Of a stretch of DNA of 64,000 nucleotides, positions 33,133 to 42,693 are shown in pieces (the stretch's first letter is position 1; every line of letters starts with the position of its first letter). The position numbers and the translations under genes were made by a program. The stretch is from Drouetiella hepatica Uher 2000/2452 (GTDB taxonomy: Bacteria > Cyanobacteriota > Cyanobacteriia > Elainellales > Elainellaceae). Where the stretch lies: contig JAHHHD010000015.1 of the NCBI GenBank assembly GCA_019359505.1, positions 62,001 to 126,000 on the forward strand, read 5' to 3'. Below the pieces are notes generated by a model, which was given only the letters and a program-made list of their open reading frames with translations, was not told the DNA's origin and did not search any database.

Positions 33133-33210
33133 GGCGTTTAAGACGGGAACATTTTTGGTGGGGCGCTTTGCGCTTCACCAAAAATAGCCTAAGCAAACTG
33201 GCGACAGCTA
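33121..33210 (+). repeat. Type A palindromic element
   Basis: AACAACCGCCAAGGCGTTTA, a hairpin with arms ATTTTTGGTGGGGCGC and GCGCTTCACCAAAAAT (two mismatches), and CTAAGCAAACTGGCGACAGC on the right. It overlaps the presumed start codon of the minus-strand gene ending at 32713. Confidence 0.8.
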
Positions 33211-33296
33211 CATAACGTGTACATAACGTGATATTCGTCACATAGCATATCACTGCTGGGTTGCTAGCTGGATTGCCTATTGCTGGATTGCCTATT

Positions 33297-33331
33297 AAAA
33301 AGCGATCGCACCCCTACACAGATGCGATCGC
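33297..33331 (-). terminator. Intrinsic terminator of rpsN built from two HIP1 sites
   Basis: On the minus strand GCGATCGCA (33331-33323) and TGCGATCGC (33310-33302) form a 9-bp stem followed at once by five U. Both arms contain the HIP1 octamer GCGATCGC. It lies about 75 bp after the rpsN stop. Confidence 0.8.
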
Positions 33332-33404
33332 CTTTATGGATATCTTTTTCACCAGCTATCTATAATTTTTTAGAATTTAATTACCCCAAAAACTACAGCA
33401 GGTT

Positions 33405-33707
33405 CTACCAGCTTGACTTGACAACACCGGGCAACAAACCTTGGTGAGCCATCTCCCGCAGAACATGGCGAGAAAGACCAAAATCTCTGTAGTAGCCTCT
33501 GGGACGACCTGTTAACCAGCAGCGATTGTGCAAACGGACTCGCGCACTGTTGCGAGGGAGCTGTTGAATTTGACGATGAATTGTGAGCCGTTCTTGCTGA
33601 GATGCGGCGTTATCAAATTGTTCCTGTAGAGCGTTGCGCTTTTCAGCGAACTTTTCCACAGTCTTTTGGCGCTTTTTCTCGCGCTCAATCATGCTTTTCT
33701 TTGCCAT
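33405..33707 (-). CDS. rpsN: 30S ribosomal protein S14
   Basis: The 100-residue protein matches S14 of the long, zinc-free type. The start [20 protein letters not shown] is typical. The C-terminal half has [20 protein letters not shown] (one Cys, not the CxxC...CxxC zinc ribbon) and ends [20 protein letters not shown]. It binds 16S rRNA in the head of the small subunit. It is the third gene in the minus-strand order rseP-nth-rpsN, 121 bp after nth, and has its own terminator. Confidence 0.98.
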   Translation of the reverse strand: MAKKSMIEREKKRQKTVEKFAEKRNALQEQFDNAASQQERLTIHRQIQQLPRNSARVRLHNRCWLTGRPRGYYRDFGLSRHVLREMAHQGLLPGVVKSSW

Positions 33708-33828
33708 GAAAAGATTCTATTACCCTAGTTAGAACAGCGTTTCCTATTATACGCAATTTTTCCTAGAGATTAGGAGAAGAAAATCAAAAAGATCAGAGGA
33801 TGGTTTTAGAGCGACAGAATGCCGCCAA

Positions 33829-34548
33829 TCACGCCAATTCAGGAGCCGAAGCAAGAGACACAGAAGTCAGCTCAGAGGGGACAATCGGCACAAGGGCACG
33901 ATCGACAGAGGGACATAGATCGGTGAATAGACAGCGATCGCATAGCGGACGACGGGCATTGCAGACCGCTCGACCATGATAAATCAACCGAATTGACCAA
34001 TTTTCCCAGTCGGGCTGGGGCAGCAGCTTGATCAAATCTTGCTCAATTTTAACTGGATCATCTGCCTGGGTTAGACCTAGCCGCTGAGTCAGGCGCTTGA
34101 CGTGGGTATCCACCGTCACTCCAGCGTTAATCCCAAAAGCATGAGCCAAAACCACATTGGCAGTCTTGCGCGCCACTCCGGGTAGCCTCAGCAATTCCGC
34201 CATGCTGCGAGGCACCTGGCCCTCAAACTCCGTCATGATCAGGCGGCAGGCACCCTGAATATTTTTTGCCTTGTTGCGATAAAAGCCAGTCGATCGCACC
34301 AGCTCGATAATTTCGTCCAACTCGGCGCTGGCTAAAGCTGCCGCATCAGGGAATTGGCGAAACAGCTCAGGTGTCACCTTGTTGACGCGCTCGTCTGTGC
34401 ATTGAGCTGACAGAATGGTGGCAACCAAGAGCTGTACGGGAGTCTCGTAATCCAGCGAACATACCGCATCTGGATACATCTGCTTCAGACGAGCCAGAAC
34501 TTCGAGTGCCCGCTGCTTCTTAGAGGGGCGTTTGCGCGTTTGTGGCAT
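33829..34548 (-). CDS. nth: Endonuclease III
   Basis: ATG 34548 (MPQTRKRPSKKQRALEVLAR) is the likely start, 10 bp after the rseP stop; 239 residues. The helix-hairpin-helix LPGVARKTANVVLAHAF carries the catalytic Lys, and the catalytic Asp is in TVDTHVKRLTQRLG. The [4Fe-4S] cluster ligands are visible as Cys-x6-Cys-x2-Cys-x5-Cys (CNARRPLCDRCLFTDLC). It removes oxidised pyrimidines and nicks abasic sites in base excision repair. The short C-terminal tail after the cluster is low in conserved residues. Confidence 0.97.
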   Translation of the reverse strand: MPQTRKRPSKKQRALEVLARLKQMYPDAVCSLDYETPVQLLVATILSAQCTDERVNKVTPELFRQFPDAAALASAELDEIIELVRSTGFYRNKAKNIQGACRLIMTEFEGQVPRSMAELLRLPGVARKTANVVLAHAFGINAGVTVDTHVKRLTQRLGLTQADDPVKIEQDLIKLLPQPDWENWSIRLIYHGRAVCNARRPLCDRCLFTDLCPSVDRALVPIVPSELTSVSLASAPELA

Positions 34549-34558
34549 TAAACTTGCG

Positions 34559-35653
34559 CTACTGAAATAGCCGTTGGAAGACTTCAAGCTGAGTGGTATC
34601 CCGCACAATTAGAAAAACGCCTAGACCCAAGAGCAGCACTAGACCTGTCTGCATGACGCCTTCCTGGAATCGGCTGGGAAGAGGTTTGCCACGCAAGCCT
34701 TCAATGAGCAAGAAGGCAAGCTGACCTCCATCTAAGGCAGGCAGCGGCAGAATGTTGATGATCGCAAGGTTGATGCTGATGATCGCCGCGAAAGGGAAGA
34801 GGCTACTCGCGTTGCTGGCGGCTAAACCTGCACCCTGCTCCACAATTTTGACGGGTCCCGCCACCTGATTGGCAACAGACGAAAAATCTGTGATCAGCAT
34901 GACGAATCCCTGCACCGTGCGGACAACCGTGTTTTGAAACTGGTCGGCTGCAAGACTCAGCACCTCGCCTACACCCTTGGGTCGGCGATATTGGGTGATG
35001 CTGCCGTTGGGCGCAAGCTGCACACCAATACGCGCCACACCATCGTCTCCCGCCTTGGGAGTCACGCTTAGGTCAATCTGACGATCGCCTCTCTGTACCT
35101 TCAGCGCCACCGCCTGGTCAGGCTTTGTCTTGATCGCTTCCATTAGAGACTTCAGTGCTGCGTCAGATGCCCCTAGCTCTTCACCGTCAACCGCAATTAC
35201 AATATCACCCGATTTGACTCCTGCCAGAGCGGCGGGGGAATCTTGTGAAATTACCTCAGGGACAAAGACACCGGGCTGGTAATCAAACTTTTCAGGAACG
35301 CCTACGGCGGTGAACTGTGCCACAAACACAAAATAGGCAAAAATCAGGTTGGCAATTACGCCCGCGCTGATGACGATCGCCCGATCGAGAATAGGACGGT
35401 TGCGCAGCAGGTTAGGATCATTAGGCGGGATAGCGCTTTCAGGATCATCATCGGGGAAGCCCACAAAGCCGCCAAGGGGAATGGCGCGAATGGCATACTC
35501 GGTTTCTGCACCTTGATACTTCCAAAGGATAGGTCCAAACCCAATGGAAAAGCGGTTGACATGGATGCCCTGAAGCCGAGCCGCTAGAAAATGCCCTGAC
35601 TCATGTACCACAATTAATAGTGCAAGAACCGCGATCGCCGCTAAAACTGACAT
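34559..35653 (-). CDS. rseP: Site-2 protease / RIP metalloprotease RseP
   Basis: The protein is 364 residues. The Zn-binding HExxH motif is in the first helix (VVHESGHFLAARL, near residue 16-20), and the third ligand Asp is in LPALDGGQLAFLL. A single PDZ domain lies between (about 125-205: DSPAALAGVKSGDIVIAVDG). About four membrane helices are present. It cuts transmembrane substrates inside the membrane, for example anti-sigma factors. It is the first gene of a likely rseP-nth-rpsN transcription unit. Confidence 0.95.
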   Translation of the reverse strand: MSVLAAIAVLALLIVVHESGHFLAARLQGIHVNRFSIGFGPILWKYQGAETEYAIRAIPLGGFVGFPDDDPESAIPPNDPNLLRNRPILDRAIVISAGVIANLIFAYFVFVAQFTAVGVPEKFDYQPGVFVPEVISQDSPAALAGVKSGDIVIAVDGEELGASDAALKSLMEAIKTKPDQAVALKVQRGDRQIDLSVTPKAGDDGVARIGVQLAPNGSITQYRRPKGVGEVLSLAADQFQNTVVRTVQGFVMLITDFSSVANQVAGPVKIVEQGAGLAASNASSLFPFAAIISINLAIINILPLPALDGGQLAFLLIEGLRGKPLPSRFQEGVMQTGLVLLLGLGVFLIVRDTTQLEVFQRLFQ

Positions 35654-35800
35654 AAGCCCTGCTTGAGTTGGTTAGTTTATTGCTTTGTTAAGCATCTTAA
35701 CCATTCTAGAGCTTGTAGGTGAGTCGTCGGGTTCTAAACAGCTTGCCCAATAAAAGCAGACTGCGTAAACAGCCTGCCAAACCTAAGCATAATGAGGCAT

Positions 35801-37141
35801 ATGGTTAAAATTCTGCATTTGTCTGACATTCATATGGGGAGCGGGTTCTCCCATGGGCGGATCAATCCTGAAACCGGGATCAATACTCGCCTGGAAGATT
35901 TTGTCAAAACATTGGGGCGCTGTATCGATCGCGCCATTGCTGAACCTGTAGATCTGGTGCTATTCGGCGGCGATGCCTTCCCCGATGCCACTCCGCCACC
36001 CATTGTCCAGGAAGCATTTGCCAGCCAGTTTCGTCGCTTAGTCGATGCCGACATTCCGACCGTTTTGCTGGTAGGCAACCATGACCAGCACTCCCAGGGC
36101 TTAGGTGGTGCGAGTCTGTGCATTTACCGGACGCTAGGGGTTCCGGGCTTTGTCGTGGGCGATCGCCTTCAGACTCACCGCATCCAGACGCGGGGTGGCG
36201 CTATTCAGATCATTACTCTGCCCTGGCTGACTCGCTCGGCATTGCTCACTCGCCCTGAAACAGAAGGCTTTTCCCTGGCAGAGGTGAATCATTTGTTACT
36301 CGATCGCCTGCGGGTTGCCCTAGAGGGTGAAATTCGGCGGCTCGACCCCAATCTGCCGACCGTGCTGCTAGCCCATTTGATGACCGATACCGCCCGCTTT
36401 GGCGCAGAGCGATTTTTGGCGGTAGGCAAAGGCTTTAATGTGCCCATGTCGCTACTGGCGCGATCCTGTTTTGACTATGTGGCACTGGGTCATGTGCATC
36501 GCCATCAAGTTCTGTCAGAGCAGCCCTACATTATCTATCCCGGCAGCATTGAAAGAGTAGACTTCAGCGAAGAGGAAGAAGAGAAGGGCTTTATCTTAGC
36601 GGACGTTGAAAAGGGCAAAACGCAAGTCGAATTTTGTTCTCTGCCTGTCCGTAAATTCCACACCATTAATATAGATGTCTCCAAAGCCGAAGAGCCTCAA
36701 GCAGAACTGCTAAAAGCGATTCAGGCGGCTGAAATTAAGGATGTAGTAGTTCGCTTGATTTATCAGCTTCGATCGGAGCAAATGCCCTTGATTGAAAGCA
36801 GTATTTTACACCAGGCGCTTGAAGCAGCGCATACGTACACTATTCAGGCCGAATTGATTAGCCAAATGGCGCGATCGCGCTCACCTGAGCTAGGCACAGG
36901 CAGCATCGACCCGCTGTCGGCACTTAAAACTTATCTGCTTCACCAGCCTCACCTGACCGATATTGCCGATGAGATGATGCAAACCGCTCAACTGCTTCTG
37001 AGCAGTGACTCAGAAGCAAGCCTAGATTTCATAGAACCCGTTTCGTCTGAAGGCGATCGCCCATTCCTGAATCAGGGGATCAAAGACGAGATCAAAATGG
37101 GGATCAGAGAACGGGAATCTGAGCAGTTGCGGCTGCTGTAA
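35801..37141 (+). CDS. SbcD-like exonuclease subunit / metallophosphoesterase
   Basis: ATG 35801 has a GAGG three bases upstream; ATG 35792 is a weaker alternative. The protein is about 446 residues. The calcineurin-like metal site is clear: KILHLSDIHMG, GGDAFPD, VGNHDQHSQGLGG, LAHLMTDTARFG and YVALGHVHRHQVL. The order matches the SbcD/Mre11 nuclease family. The C-terminal capping region is at about 280-400. SbcD normally acts with an SbcC ATPase on DNA hairpins and ends, but no sbcC gene is nearby. Hairpin-rich DNA is frequent in this window, which makes the enzyme relevant. The last 30 residues are polar. Confidence 0.85.
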   Translation: MVKILHLSDIHMGSGFSHGRINPETGINTRLEDFVKTLGRCIDRAIAEPVDLVLFGGDAFPDATPPPIVQEAFASQFRRLVDADIPTVLLVGNHDQHSQGLGGASLCIYRTLGVPGFVVGDRLQTHRIQTRGGAIQIITLPWLTRSALLTRPETEGFSLAEVNHLLLDRLRVALEGEIRRLDPNLPTVLLAHLMTDTARFGAERFLAVGKGFNVPMSLLARSCFDYVALGHVHRHQVLSEQPYIIYPGSIERVDFSEEEEEKGFILADVEKGKTQVEFCSLPVRKFHTINIDVSKAEEPQAELLKAIQAAEIKDVVVRLIYQLRSEQMPLIESSILHQALEAAHTYTIQAELISQMARSRSPELGTGSIDPLSALKTYLLHQPHLTDIADEMMQTAQLLLSSDSEASLDFIEPVSSEGDRPFLNQGIKDEIKMGIRERESEQLRLL

Positions 37142-37192
37142 ACTCCTCGACTTGACTCGCAATATTTCGTACAAGATCAGCCTGGGAATTGT

Positions 37193-37301
37193 GTGAAGTT
37201 AATATAAAGTTTCAATGGGGTAGCCATTGGCAAAATCCAGGGCTAAACCTTTCGCGAAAAGGCTTTCGGCTGAAATGCAATTGTGAAGTTCGTGTGAAGT
37301 T
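37193..37301 (+). promoter_or_regulatory. Paired 11-bp-spaced GTGAAGTT repeats in rlpA leader
   Basis: GTGAAGTT (37193) and ATAAAGTT (37204) start 11 bp apart, and two more GTGAAGTT copies (37283 and 37294) are also 11 bp apart. One-turn spacing of tandem half sites is typical of OmpR/PhoB-class response regulators. The gap 37142-37491 also has a short hairpin TGCT-TTC-AGCA followed by a run of seven T near 37432-37446. Confidence 0.45.
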
Positions 37302-37491
37302 GTGACGGTTTCTCATCCGTCCCTGATCCCGATCGCAAAATCTTCGTGTTAGTCTGTGGCAGTTCAATAACCAGGAGTGAACACGTAACGAGTACGAGTT
37401 AGAGACGGGTGCAGACATACCAAATACTGCTTTCAGCACTTTTTTTGGATGTTCCGATCTCGCTACTCCCTGTACCTTTCACGATGGACGT

Positions 37492-38691
37492 ATGAATCAC
37501 AAATTTTTAAGCGGTTTCACCGTAGCTTTATTGATAGCGACGTTGGGAGATCTTCCCAGCTACGCTGATCAATCAGGTTCAGTAGACGAAAGTCTGACGG
37601 TAAAAGTTTCCGCAGAATCAACTTCTTCCAGTCAAGAAGAACCTAGCTCTACTCAGGTAGCAGAAGCCAACGAAGCTGCTTCGTCTCAGCCCAAGGTCAG
37701 TCAGCCCCGACCTGACGAAGCGCTCAAAGTTGGTGAATACCAGTCCCAGGATCTAGCCCGCCCTGAGGAAGTTATCACAATTATCCATCCTCACCAGATG
37801 GCAGAGCGGCAAGCCGCAACCCTCTATGTGCGCAACATTCCGGTTCTGACCTTTTTAGCACCCAGTGCTTCCAGTGTAGATGCCGATTCTAGAGGTAACA
37901 CTCCTGCTAGCGGAACAGATTTGAAACTATCGAATCAAGCTGCGGATGAGAGTCGGGCAAACGGCTCAAGCTCTGAGGTCAAGGTTGCGAGTACACAGAA
38001 CAGCAGCCTTGACGACGCAGACACCTTGCAGCTTGCTTCAGGGGCGATCGCTGAGAATGCCCCTAGCAATCCCCATGATCCGGTCTGGCGAGCCACCGAG
38101 ATATCTGCTCGACTGAACCAGTTCAACCAAAATAGCGCAGATGCCAGCACGATTAACGTTATCTGGGATACGCAACAGCAGCAGTACGTCATCAAGGCGG
38201 GAGATGAGGTCTTGGTGACAATGGATGCCAACACCATTCTGCCAAACACGACTAAGAATCCGACTGAGGACGCCCTGCAAGCTACCAATTTGATTCGTCG
38301 GCAGATGGGCAACGCGCCGCCGATCGATCAAATTCCTGGTAGACCTGAAGTCGCCTCTACCCTTTCACTTGGCTCTGTCCAGTTCACAATCTCAGGCTGG
38401 GCATCCTGGTATGGGCCTGGGTTTGACGGCAACTACAGCGCTAGTGGCGAAGTCTTCAACGAAAACGCCCTTACAGCCGCTCACCCCGATCTGCCTTTTG
38501 GCACGCAGGTGCGCGTCACCAACATGGATAACGGTATGTCGGTCGTTGTGCGGATCAACGATCGCGGGCCCTATGCTGGCGATCGCGTGATTGACCTCTC
38601 GCGCGGTGCTGCATCGGTTATTGGTCTAGTTCAGTCTGGCGTTGCACCCGTCAGTCTGGAAGTTCTGGGCGCGGCATCTGCTTCTCGATAA
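37492..38691 (+). CDS. rlpA: RlpA-like septal ring lytic transglycosylase
   Basis: The protein is 399 residues. A signal peptide (FLSGFTVALLIATLGDLPSY) is followed by about 260 residues of Ser/Glu/Ala-rich linker with little structure. The C-terminal double-psi beta-barrel (about 300-395) carries the RlpA signature: GWASWYGPGFDGNYSASGEV, then LPFGTQVRVTNMDNGMSVVV, then RINDRGPYAGDRVIDLSRGA. RlpA cuts peptidoglycan strands lacking stem peptides at division sites; cyanobacterial homologues often have such long N-terminal linkers. There is no SPOR domain. A candidate response-regulator site lies upstream. Confidence 0.88.
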   Translation: MNHKFLSGFTVALLIATLGDLPSYADQSGSVDESLTVKVSAESTSSSQEEPSSTQVAEANEAASSQPKVSQPRPDEALKVGEYQSQDLARPEEVITIIHPHQMAERQAATLYVRNIPVLTFLAPSASSVDADSRGNTPASGTDLKLSNQAADESRANGSSSEVKVASTQNSSLDDADTLQLASGAIAENAPSNPHDPVWRATEISARLNQFNQNSADASTINVIWDTQQQQYVIKAGDEVLVTMDANTILPNTTKNPTEDALQATNLIRRQMGNAPPIDQIPGRPEVASTLSLGSVQFTISGWASWYGPGFDGNYSASGEVFNENALTAAHPDLPFGTQVRVTNMDNGMSVVVRINDRGPYAGDRVIDLSRGAASVIGLVQSGVAPVSLEVLGAASASR

Positions 38692-38750
38692 GCCCAAAGC
38701 GATTCTAGATAAGTTTCACTAGCCAATATTTCCTGGTTGAGGCTAGTTTA

Positions 38751-38776
38751 GGGGGTTGGCATTGCCGACCCCCTTT
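38751..38776 (+). terminator. Terminator-like hairpin after rlpA
   Basis: GGGGGTTGGC-ATT-GCCGACCCCC (38751-38773) forms a 10-bp stem with one G-T pair and is followed by only three T. It separates rlpA from the glycosyltransferase gene. Confidence 0.55.
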
Positions 38777-38800
38777 CAAGCTTAAAAACGATCAAGCTCT

Positions 38801-39832
38801 ATGTTTCCCAAAGTCAGCGTCATTATTCCGGCATATAATGGCGATCGCTTCATGCGTCAGGCGATCGACAGCGTTCTGGCGCAGACCTATTCTGATTATG
38901 AAATCATCGTCGTAGATGACGGCTCCACAGACCGAACGCAGCAGGTCTTACAGCTCTACGGAAGCCAGATTCGATATCAATATCAGCCTAATCAAGGGGT
39001 GGCGATCGCCCGAAATCGCGGCATTGCCCTAGCGCAGGGTGAACTAATTGCCTTTTTAGATCAAGATGACTGTTTCTTGCCCAATAAGCTGGCTTTGCAA
39101 GTCGAAAAGCTAGAGCAATCTGCGGCTGAAATTGGCATGGTGCACAGCGGCTGGCGAAGAATTAATGCGGAGGGCGCTCTTCTCGGAGAAGTTGAACCTT
39201 GGCGCTATGCTCCTCAGCTCAATCTCTATGAATGGATATGGTGGAAAACAGTGCTGCTGAGCGCCATGATGTTTCGGCGATCTTGGCTAGAGCGAGTTGG
39301 CGGGCTAGATCCCAGCTTTAAGCAAGCTTGCGATGTTGACCTGGCGCTCCGGCTGACCCTGGCAGGTTGCCAAACCCTCTGGCTGCCGCAAATTACGGTT
39401 TGCTACCGAGAACACGATCGCAATGATTCACGCAATACGCTGCTGCAAGCCCAGGAAAACGATCGCATTTTAGACAAGTTTTTCGCTTTACCTAATATCC
39501 CTCCTGAAATTCGTCAACAGGAAAGTCAGTGCCGTTATCACACGCTGGTATGGAGTGCAGGACGGCTGTATGGCAGCGATCGCCTCCCTGAAATGGCGCA
39601 ATACCTGCGAAAATCCCTCGACTATACGCCCTACCTCCTGACTGAAACCCTGCTGGATTGGGTCAACAGTTTCGCCACATACTTCTCCGAGCAAGGGACT
39701 TTTTTCAGTGCCCATGCCCTCACCCAATCTGAGGAGTGGCAAAAATTAGTCATGTCGATCGCAAAAAGCCAGGACTCCCTCATTTGCCAGAGCCTAAAAT
39801 CCAAAATTGCGATCGCCTATCCTAGAAACTAA
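38801..39832 (+). CDS. Family 2 glycosyltransferase
   Basis: The protein is 343 residues. The GT-A fold is plain: VSVIIPAYNGDRFMRQAIDS at the start, then YEIIVVDDGSTDRTQQVL, and the metal-binding DxD motif in LIAFLDQDDCFLP. Later GGLDPSFKQACDVDLALRLT fits the acceptor/catalytic loop with ED-like residues. It is cytoplasmic and transfers sugar from a nucleotide donor; the acceptor is unknown. No other glycan gene is adjacent, so it may act in surface polysaccharide or glycolipid synthesis. Confidence 0.9.
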   Translation: MFPKVSVIIPAYNGDRFMRQAIDSVLAQTYSDYEIIVVDDGSTDRTQQVLQLYGSQIRYQYQPNQGVAIARNRGIALAQGELIAFLDQDDCFLPNKLALQVEKLEQSAAEIGMVHSGWRRINAEGALLGEVEPWRYAPQLNLYEWIWWKTVLLSAMMFRRSWLERVGGLDPSFKQACDVDLALRLTLAGCQTLWLPQITVCYREHDRNDSRNTLLQAQENDRILDKFFALPNIPPEIRQQESQCRYHTLVWSAGRLYGSDRLPEMAQYLRKSLDYTPYLLTETLLDWVNSFATYFSEQGTFFSAHALTQSEEWQKLVMSIAKSQDSLICQSLKSKIAIAYPRN

Positions 39833-40098
39833 TTCCCCTAGAGATTTAGCCTACGGTTCTGACCGCCCAGCAGTTGGCAGACCTTTGATGTGGAATAATC
39901 CTGATGTTCTGTAAGAGCGATCGCTCTATTTTCTCGTGCACTCTATCAACATCGAACATCATGGAACGGAAATCCCCACCGTAAGCATTGTAAGTAGCAA
40001 GATACAATAGGTGCAGCAATGCTTAGAAGTTCTCGCGGCATTCCTGTACACAAGGCATTTCATCACTCTAGTAGCTCAGGCGAGGAGAACCTCATCGA

Positions 40099-42651
40099 AT
40101 GGGAAAAGTAGTCGGCATTGACTTAGGGACAACGAATTCTGTTGTGGCCGTTATGGAAGGTGGCAAACCCGTCGTCATCGCCAATTCCGAAGGGATGCGG
40201 ACTACTCCTTCTGTGATTGCCTTCACTAAAGATGAGGAGCGCTTGGTTGGGCAAATGGCGCGTCGGCAGTCTGTGCTCAACCCACAAAATACTTACTACG
40301 GCGTAAAGCGCTACATTGGGCGGCGCTACAGCGAACTCAGTGCTGAACTCAAGCGGGTAGCCTACACGATTCGCAAAGACGAGTATGACGCTGTGCGGAT
40401 CAAGTGTCCGCGTCTGCGTAAAGAATTTGCACCCGAAGAGCTTTCCTCAATGGTGCTGCGCAAGCTGGCAGATGAAGCTACGCGCTACCTTGGCGAAACT
40501 GTAACCGGAGCCGTGATTACCGTCCCGGCGTACTTCAACGATGCCCAGCGACAGGCAACCCGCGATGCCGGACGCATTGCTGGGCTAGAAGTTTTGCGAA
40601 TTTTGAACGAGCCGACCGCTGCTTCGCTGGCCTATGGACTCGATCGCATCGATAGCCAAACCATCCTGGTGTTTGATTTGGGCGGCGGCACTTTTGACGT
40701 ATCGATCTTAGACATTGGCGATGGCGTGTTTGAGGTGAAAGCTACCAGCGGCGATACACAACTCGGCGGCAGCGACTTCGATCGCCGCATTGTAGACTGG
40801 CTTGCCGATCAGTTCATGCAGCAGGAAGGGATGGATTTGCGGCGCGATCGTCAGGCATTACAGCGTTTAATGGAGGCTGCCGAAAAAGCCAAGATCGAGC
40901 TTTCGGGAGTCTCTTCTACAGAGATTAATCTGCCGTTTATCACTGCAACTGAGGATGGCCCTAAGCATCTGGAAACCCGGATGACGCGATCGCAGTTTGA
41001 GGAGCTGTGTGGCGATCTAGTTAACCGACTGCGTACCCCCGTTAAGCAGGCTTTGAACGACACTGGGCTAAGAGCAAGCCAGATTGACGACGTAATTTTG
41101 GTGGGTGGAGCCAGCCGGATGCCCATGGTTAAAGAGGTCGTGCGGGTACTGCTAGAGCGTGAACCTAAAGAAAACATTAATCCCGATGAGGCGGTGGCAG
41201 TGGGTGCAGCCATTCAGGCAGGTATCCTCAATCAGGAAGTGCAGGACATTCTGCTGCTGGATGTCACGCCGCTTTCAGTGGGGCTAGAAACGATCGGCGG
41301 CGTGATGAAGAAGCTGATTCCTCGCAACACCACCATTCCAGTCCGGCGATCGGATTCTTTCTCCACCTCTGAGAACAACCAGACGATGGTAGAAGTTCAT
41401 GTGGTTCAAGGCGAGCGCGAGATGGCGACGGATAACAAGTCCCTTGGGCGCTTCAAGCTTATGGGCATTCCTCCGGCTCCGCGCGGTATTCCCCAAGTTC
41501 AGGTCGCGTTTGACATTGATGCCAACGGCATCTTGCAGGTGACGGCAATGGACAGAACCACCGGACGAGAGCAGGGCATCACCATTCAGGGTGCCTCTAA
41601 CCTGAATGAAGCCGAGATTAACCGCATGGTGCAAGAAGCAGAGCTGTACGCCGATCAGGATCGCCAGAAGCGCGATCGCATTGAGAAACGCACTAAAGCT
41701 GAGGCTTTGACCTACGAATCTGAACGGCAGCTCCGTGAGGTGGCGCTAGACTTTGGGATGCAGTTTGCTAGCTCCTACCGCCGCCGCATCGAAAATCTGG
41801 TGCAAGACCTGCGTGGATTCCTCAAGCAAGACGACGATCGCGGCATTGACATGACCCAAGCCGATCTGCGGGATGCCCTTTACGATCTGCAACGAGAGGT
41901 TTACCAGCTCACGCAGGAAGAGGAAGGCGAAACTGATTTCTTTGGTTCTATCCGCCGCACGCTCTCCAGCATTGGGGAAGACCTGTTTGGCGATGATGAC
42001 GAGTATTACGACGATCGCCGGGACAATTACGGACGAGATGCCTACAGCCGTGATGCGTACAGTCGAGATGCTTACGATCGCGGTGGCAGTCGGGACAGCT
42101 ATAGTCGAGATGCCTACAGCCGGGACGATTCCAGTCGGGACAGCTATAGTCGAGATGCCTACAGCCGTGATAGTTACAGTCGGGACAGCAGCCGGGATGA
42201 TGCCTACGATCGCGGTAGCCGAGACGCCTACCCAGCAGAAAATTATCCAAGAGACACCAGAGACAGCTATACCAGAGACAGGGCTTCCAGAGAAGTTAGC
42301 CCCAGAAATAGCCGCGATTCCTACAGCTCAGACGATCGAGAGGCTTATGATCGCAACGAGCGAGACACTTACAGCCGAGACACTTACAGCCGAGACACCT
42401 ACGGTCGAGAGGGCGGCGATCGCACTCCTTATCCGCGAGAGGGTGCCAGCCGCGGCAGCGATCGAGATGTCAACGGTCGCGAGGGCTATCGAGATGGCAA
42501 TTCGCGAGATAGCTACCCTCAAGACCGCTATCCTCAAGACCGTGATGGCCGCCGACCTGCGGACTCCGTTCGTCGTCCTCCAGCCAATCCTAATACCGGG
42601 TACACCGATTTAGATGATGGGTGGGATGATGACGATGAATGGCTGTCGTGA
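40099..42651 (+). CDS. dnaK3: Chaperone DnaK with long Arg/Asp/Ser/Tyr tail (DnaK3-like)
   Basis: The protein is 850 residues; standard DnaK is about 640. The ATPase domain starts [20 protein letters not shown] and contains [20 protein letters not shown] and [10 protein letters not shown]. The substrate domain follows (about 390-510), then the helical lid to about 630. From about residue 634 an acidic [11 protein letters not shown] leads into about 150 residues of [10 protein letters not shown] repeats, then Pro/Arg/Asp segments and an acidic end. An AGGAG ribosome binding site precedes the ATG. Cyanobacterial DnaK3 has a long charged C-terminus, is linked to thylakoid membranes and polysomes, and is paired with DnaJ3, as here with dnaJ 136 bp downstream. 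Assignment as DnaK3 rests on this context. Confidence 0.88.
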   Translation: MGKVVGIDLGTTNSVVAVMEGGKPVVIANSEGMRTTPSVIAFTKDEERLVGQMARRQSVLNPQNTYYGVKRYIGRRYSELSAELKRVAYTIRKDEYDAVRIKCPRLRKEFAPEELSSMVLRKLADEATRYLGETVTGAVITVPAYFNDAQRQATRDAGRIAGLEVLRILNEPTAASLAYGLDRIDSQTILVFDLGGGTFDVSILDIGDGVFEVKATSGDTQLGGSDFDRRIVDWLADQFMQQEGMDLRRDRQALQRLMEAAEKAKIELSGVSSTEINLPFITATEDGPKHLETRMTRSQFEELCGDLVNRLRTPVKQALNDTGLRASQIDDVILVGGASRMPMVKEVVRVLLEREPKENINPDEAVAVGAAIQAGILNQEVQDILLLDVTPLSVGLETIGGVMKKLIPRNTTIPVRRSDSFSTSENNQTMVEVHVVQGEREMATDNKSLGRFKLMGIPPAPRGIPQVQVAFDIDANGILQVTAMDRTTGREQGITIQGASNLNEAEINRMVQEAELYADQDRQKRDRIEKRTKAEALTYESERQLREVALDFGMQFASSYRRRIENLVQDLRGFLKQDDDRGIDMTQADLRDALYDLQREVYQLTQEEEGETDFFGSIRRTLSSIGEDLFGDDDEYYDDRRDNYGRDAYSRDAYSRDAYDRGGSRDSYSRDAYSRDDSSRDSYSRDAYSRDSYSRDSSRDDAYDRGSRDAYPAENYPRDTRDSYTRDRASREVSPRNSRDSYSSDDREAYDRNERDTYSRDTYSRDTYGREGGDRTPYPREGASRGSDRDVNGREGYRDGNSRDSYPQDRYPQDRDGRRPADSVRRPPANPNTGYTDLDDGWDDDDEWLS

Positions 42652-42693
42652 ACGCCTGTAGCGAACGCCTGTAGCGAACGCCTGTAGCGAACG
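42650..42693. repeat. 13-bp tandem repeat after dnaK stop
   Basis: Three copies of GAACGCCTGTAGC and a partial fourth start at the dnaK stop codon, within the dnaK-dnaJ spacer. Confidence 0.85.

Noticed and set aside
37142-37491. c-di-AMP (ydaO) riboswitch before rlpA
   Set aside because: This class can precede wall hydrolases, but the conserved GGGGGA and CCGAxxCCGxCAGCTAACC blocks were not found.
41873-42613. 246-residue frame inside dnaK in another frame
   Set aside because: It is a shadow of the SRDAY repeats; DnaK itself continues in frame to an acidic end.
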